6,566 nucleotides of DNA, taken from the NCBI GenBank assembly GCA_035540935.1, contig DATLFS010000015.1, positions 1 through 6,566 on the forward strand. The letters run 5' to 3'. The stretch's first letter is position 1. Each line of letters opens with the position of its first letter. The translations under genes and the position numbers were made by a program. The notes beneath the pieces were generated by a model. That model was given only the letters and a program-made list of their open reading frames with translations, had not been told where the DNA came from and ran no database searches. Positions 4,952-6,566 of this stretch are shown here, piece by piece. The DNA comes from DATLFS01 sp035540935. Lineage in GTDB: Bacteria > Actinomycetota > CADDZG01 > WHSQ01.

Positions 4952-4997
4952 ACTTCTCTCAATTCATCACCGGCGCGCCCGGTTCCATCGACGGCCA

Positions 4998-5480
4998 TCA
5001 CTTTTCCTCGGACGCGAACTGCTCGCGCTCCTCGCGCATCTCATCGAGCTCGTCCTCGACCAGGTTGTTGGCGACACGACTGACCGCTTGCTTATAGGCG
5101 TCGGCGAAGTCGTCGGTCACCGTCAGGGAGAGCGGTGTCGAGTCACGGGTACCGGGACGTACGCGCTCGCCCACTGTTCGGGCCTCATCGACAAGCCGAT
5201 AACGGCGCAACCCCGCGCGCTGGAAATTCAGCCATGCCGCGTGAACGCCCGTGCCCTCGGCAACTGCCCGGTCGAACGCACGACGCGCCTCGTCGACGGC
5301 TGCGTCGAGCTTGTCGCGATCGAACGCGTCGAACCACTTCCGGTCCCACTCCTCGAGCCGTGCCTCATAACGACGGCGCGCCTCGGCGCGTTGGCGCTCG
5401 AGCGCCTCCCGTGCCTTCGCCGCCTTTGCCTCGGCCTTGCGCGCTTCTACTTCGAGGGCCTCGATCTCCTCCGCCTTCAC
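4998..5480 (-). CDS. Hypothetical coiled-coil protein
   Basis: This encodes 160 aa. Residues 1-48 are an Ala/Glu/Arg/Lys-rich heptad-like helix, typical of a coiled coil and likely an oligomerisation segment. The middle (49-105) stays helical with aromatic residues (EEWDRKWFDAFDRDKLDAA). The C-terminus ends in a very acidic helix (ELDEMREEREQFASEEK). There are no cysteines, catalytic motifs or membrane segments. The GTG start at 5480 overlaps the preceding TGA as GTGA, with GGGAGG about 9 bases upstream. Scaffold-like composition might suggest a structural or assembly role, but it lies among DNA-binding accessory genes, so no function is assigned. Confidence 0.82.
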   Translation of the reverse strand: MKAEEIEALEVEARKAEAKAAKAREALERQRAEARRRYEARLEEWDRKWFDAFDRDKLDAAVDEARRAFDRAVAEGTGVHAAWLNFQRAGLRRYRLVDEARTVGERVRPGTRDSTPLSLTVTDDFADAYKQAVSRVANNLVEDELDEMREEREQFASEEK

Positions 5481-5734
5481 GCCGCATCGCCTCCCGTCTC
5501 TTCGTGCGCTCGCTTGGCCGACTCGTAGAACCCGATCGTCGTGCGCATAGATGGCGACACGACCGCGTCGTACCGATCGGGGTTCTTCTCACGTAGCTCA
5601 ACGAGGCGCTCGAGTTCGGGGCTCTCCTTGAACGCGCCGGCGCGTCGCTCGGCGCGGCTGCGACGCAGCTTGTTGCCGCTGCCGGCGGAGATACGTCTAA
5701 TCGCCGCGACGCGCTCGGCACGGTCGTCTGTCAT
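5477..5734 (-). CDS. Small hypothetical protein
   Basis: This encodes 85 aa, basic at the N-terminus (SGSGNKLRRSRAERRAGAF), with a central helix (PELERLVELREKNPDRYDA) and a closing segment MRTTIGFYESAKRAHEE. No family, metal site or membrane segment is recognised. The start is well supported: AGGAGG lies 5 bases before the ATG at 5734, and ATGA overlaps the stop of the SWIM gene. The downstream stop is likewise overlapped by the next start. The basic N-terminus would allow nucleic acid binding, which is inference only. Confidence 0.82.
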   Translation of the reverse strand: MTDDRAERVAAIRRISAGSGNKLRRSRAERRAGAFKESPELERLVELREKNPDRYDAVVSPSMRTTIGFYESAKRAHEETGGDAA

Positions 5735-6054
5735 GTGCTCCTCCTATCTCCGGTCCAGCCGCCGGGCGGGATCGGGTCTCCCGGTCTCTCTGTCACGAGT
5801 TGCAGCGCCTCGACGTGGGAGCACCTACCGCGCGCCTCGCAGGTGCAGAACCATCCGCCGCGCCGGTAGCCGACGTGATGCGTCGTCTCGGTTCCGTGAG
5901 CGAACGCGTCGATCTCGCTATCGGTGACGCGTCGCACGGTGAGGCGCCCTTCGATGAGGTAGCGGCGCGCCTTCGTCCTCAGGTTCTCGCGCGCCCAGTT
6001 GTGGAGGCGTACCTCAGTCGCGATCGCGAGTGGGTCGATGCCTCGAACGGTCAT
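5731..6054 (-). CDS. SWIM zinc-finger protein
   Basis: This encodes 107 aa. C70, C72, C78 and H80 fit the SWIM pattern C-x-C-x(n)-C-x-H, here with x5. The preceding region (ARRYLIEGRLTVRRV to VGYRRGGWFC) matches the beta-rich lead-in usually seen before SWIM fingers, and HVEALQL continues the family helix. SWIM domains bind DNA or mediate protein contacts in transposases, Snf2-type helicases and plant regulators. As a small stand-alone protein it probably works as a DNA-binding or adaptor subunit. ATG at 6054 is preferred over GTG at 6075 because GGAGG lies 5 bases upstream and ATGA overlaps the previous stop. The C-terminal tail (PGDPIPPGGW onward) looks disordered. Confidence 0.85.
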   Translation of the reverse strand: MTVRGIDPLAIATEVRLHNWARENLRTKARRYLIEGRLTVRRVTDSEIDAFAHGTETTHHVGYRRGGWFCTCEARGRCSHVEALQLVTERPGDPIPPGGWTGDRRST

Positions 6055-6392
6055 ACGGCCCTCCACAACGCGCACGCGCGTCCCCGCGTCGTCTCCGACG
6101 TGCCGGCCCGGGTGATGAGGCCCTCACGGGCTACCTCTGCGCGCCGGGTGCGGATGGACGAGTCGCTCGGAGGGGCGTCGTCGTAGTAGTCCCGGATGCG
6201 CTCGACGAGCTCCTCGTCGGTCAGCGGGCCCGAGATCCGAAGCGTCGCCACGATGAGGCCCTGGAGATGGGTGACGTACTCGTCCGAAAGAGAACGCGCT
6301 GCTGCGAAGCTCTCCTCGGGGTCTCTCCTCAGCTTCCCGTTCCGGATTGAGTTGCGCGCGCGTGGGACATCGAAGAAAGACGGCTGACTCAT
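6051..6392 (-). CDS. Winged-helix-like DNA-binding protein
   Basis: This encodes 113 aa. Residues 44-113 resemble a winged helix: a helix (GLIVATLRISG), a PLTDEELVERI turn-helix, then SDSSIRTRRAEVAREGLI as recognition helix and a wing ending in TRGRACALWRAV. The pattern of Ser/Ser/Ile/Arg-x-Arg followed by Glu-Gly-Leu is common in small phage and bacterial wHTH proteins. It is therefore probably a transcription or replication accessory factor, though its target is unknown. ATG at 6392 overlaps the preceding TGA as ATGA, with a G-rich GGGTGG upstream. A longer frame to 6536 overlaps the upstream gene and is rejected. The N-terminal 40 residues are not recognised. Confidence 0.82.
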   Translation of the reverse strand: MSQPSFFDVPRARNSIRNGKLRRDPEESFAAARSLSDEYVTHLQGLIVATLRISGPLTDEELVERIRDYYDDAPPSDSSIRTRRAEVAREGLITRAGTSETTRGRACALWRAV

Positions 6393-6566
6393 CGCGCACC
6401 ACCCGCCCGGTGCGCCGCCTGTTCCGCGCGCGCGTCCCGCTGCAACTTGTAGAGCGTGCGCTCGCGCTTGTGACGCTGCTTGCGGCGCTCGAGCGCGAGC
6501 CCTTCCGGCATCTCGCGCTGCTCGTAGCCGCGCCACTCGAAGCGATTGAGCCGGTGGGCGAGCCGG
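6389..6566 (-). CDS. Partial charged protein, cut by the window edge
   Basis: The minus strand is open from the right edge to a TGA at 6389-6391, giving at least 58 C-terminal residues. They are very rich in Arg, Lys, Gln and Glu (LERRKQRHKRERTLYKLQRD), consistent with a basic helix that could bind nucleic acid or form a coiled coil. The stop overlaps the next gene as ATGA, the operon's usual coupling, which is the main reason to call it. An internal ATG at about codon 19 of the visible part could be the true start, but the frame also stays open to the edge. No family is recognised. Confidence 0.6.
   Translation of the reverse strand, partial: RLAHRLNRFEWRGYEQREMPEGLALERRKQRHKRERTLYKLQRDARAEQAAHRAGGAR

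Noticed and set aside
4969..4983. ACCGG-CGCGC-CCGGT hairpin between two minus-strand genes
   Set aside because: It has only a 5-bp stem and no T run, in a 46-base gap inside an operon; chance is likely at this GC content.

Overview
This is a compact, GC-rich window (roughly two thirds G+C by eye) of small, tightly packed genes. It looks like part of an actinobacteriophage genome or prophage. Two signals carry that reading. One is a phage terminase module: an HNH endonuclease, a P27-type small subunit and a large subunit with ATPase and nuclease motifs. The other is a WhiB protein, a family confined to Actinobacteria and their phages. GTG and TTG starts and 4-base stop/start overlaps are frequent, as in such phages. 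The exact host cannot be named from this sequence.

Layout. Positions 1-289 hold no convincing protein gene. They contain the 5' half of a tRNA-Pro(TGG)-like sequence (about 89-137), a bulged 11-bp hairpin (150-178) and a palindrome over the ribosome binding site of the first gene (268-280). Positions 290-1116 carry a two-gene plus-strand operon of unrecognised proteins (133 and 141 aa), joined by a TGATG overlap. Positions 1117-1247 are a convergent intergenic region with hairpins for both directions. From the right edge down to 1248 the whole minus strand is one run of eleven genes. In transcription order they are: a partial charged protein, a winged-helix-like protein, a SWIM zinc-finger protein, an 85-aa protein, a 160-aa coiled-coil protein, a 139-aa Cys4/acidic-tail protein, the HNH endonuclease, TerS, TerL, a 67-aa CxxC/CxxC zinc-finger protein, a 136-aa helical protein and WhiB.

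How it fits together. HNH, TerS and TerL should form the DNA-packaging motor; HNH proteins next to terminases are known to work with TerL in cutting concatemers. The genes before them look like DNA-binding or regulatory accessory proteins. WhiB comes last and is probably a redox-sensing transcription regulator acting on host or phage promoters. Two points stand out. No portal or capsid gene follows TerL; the operon ends with small genes instead. In addition, five of the minus-strand proteins carry Cys/His metal-binding patterns. No integrase, portal, capsid, CRISPR array or insertion sequence was seen. The functions of the plus-strand pair and several small proteins are unknown.
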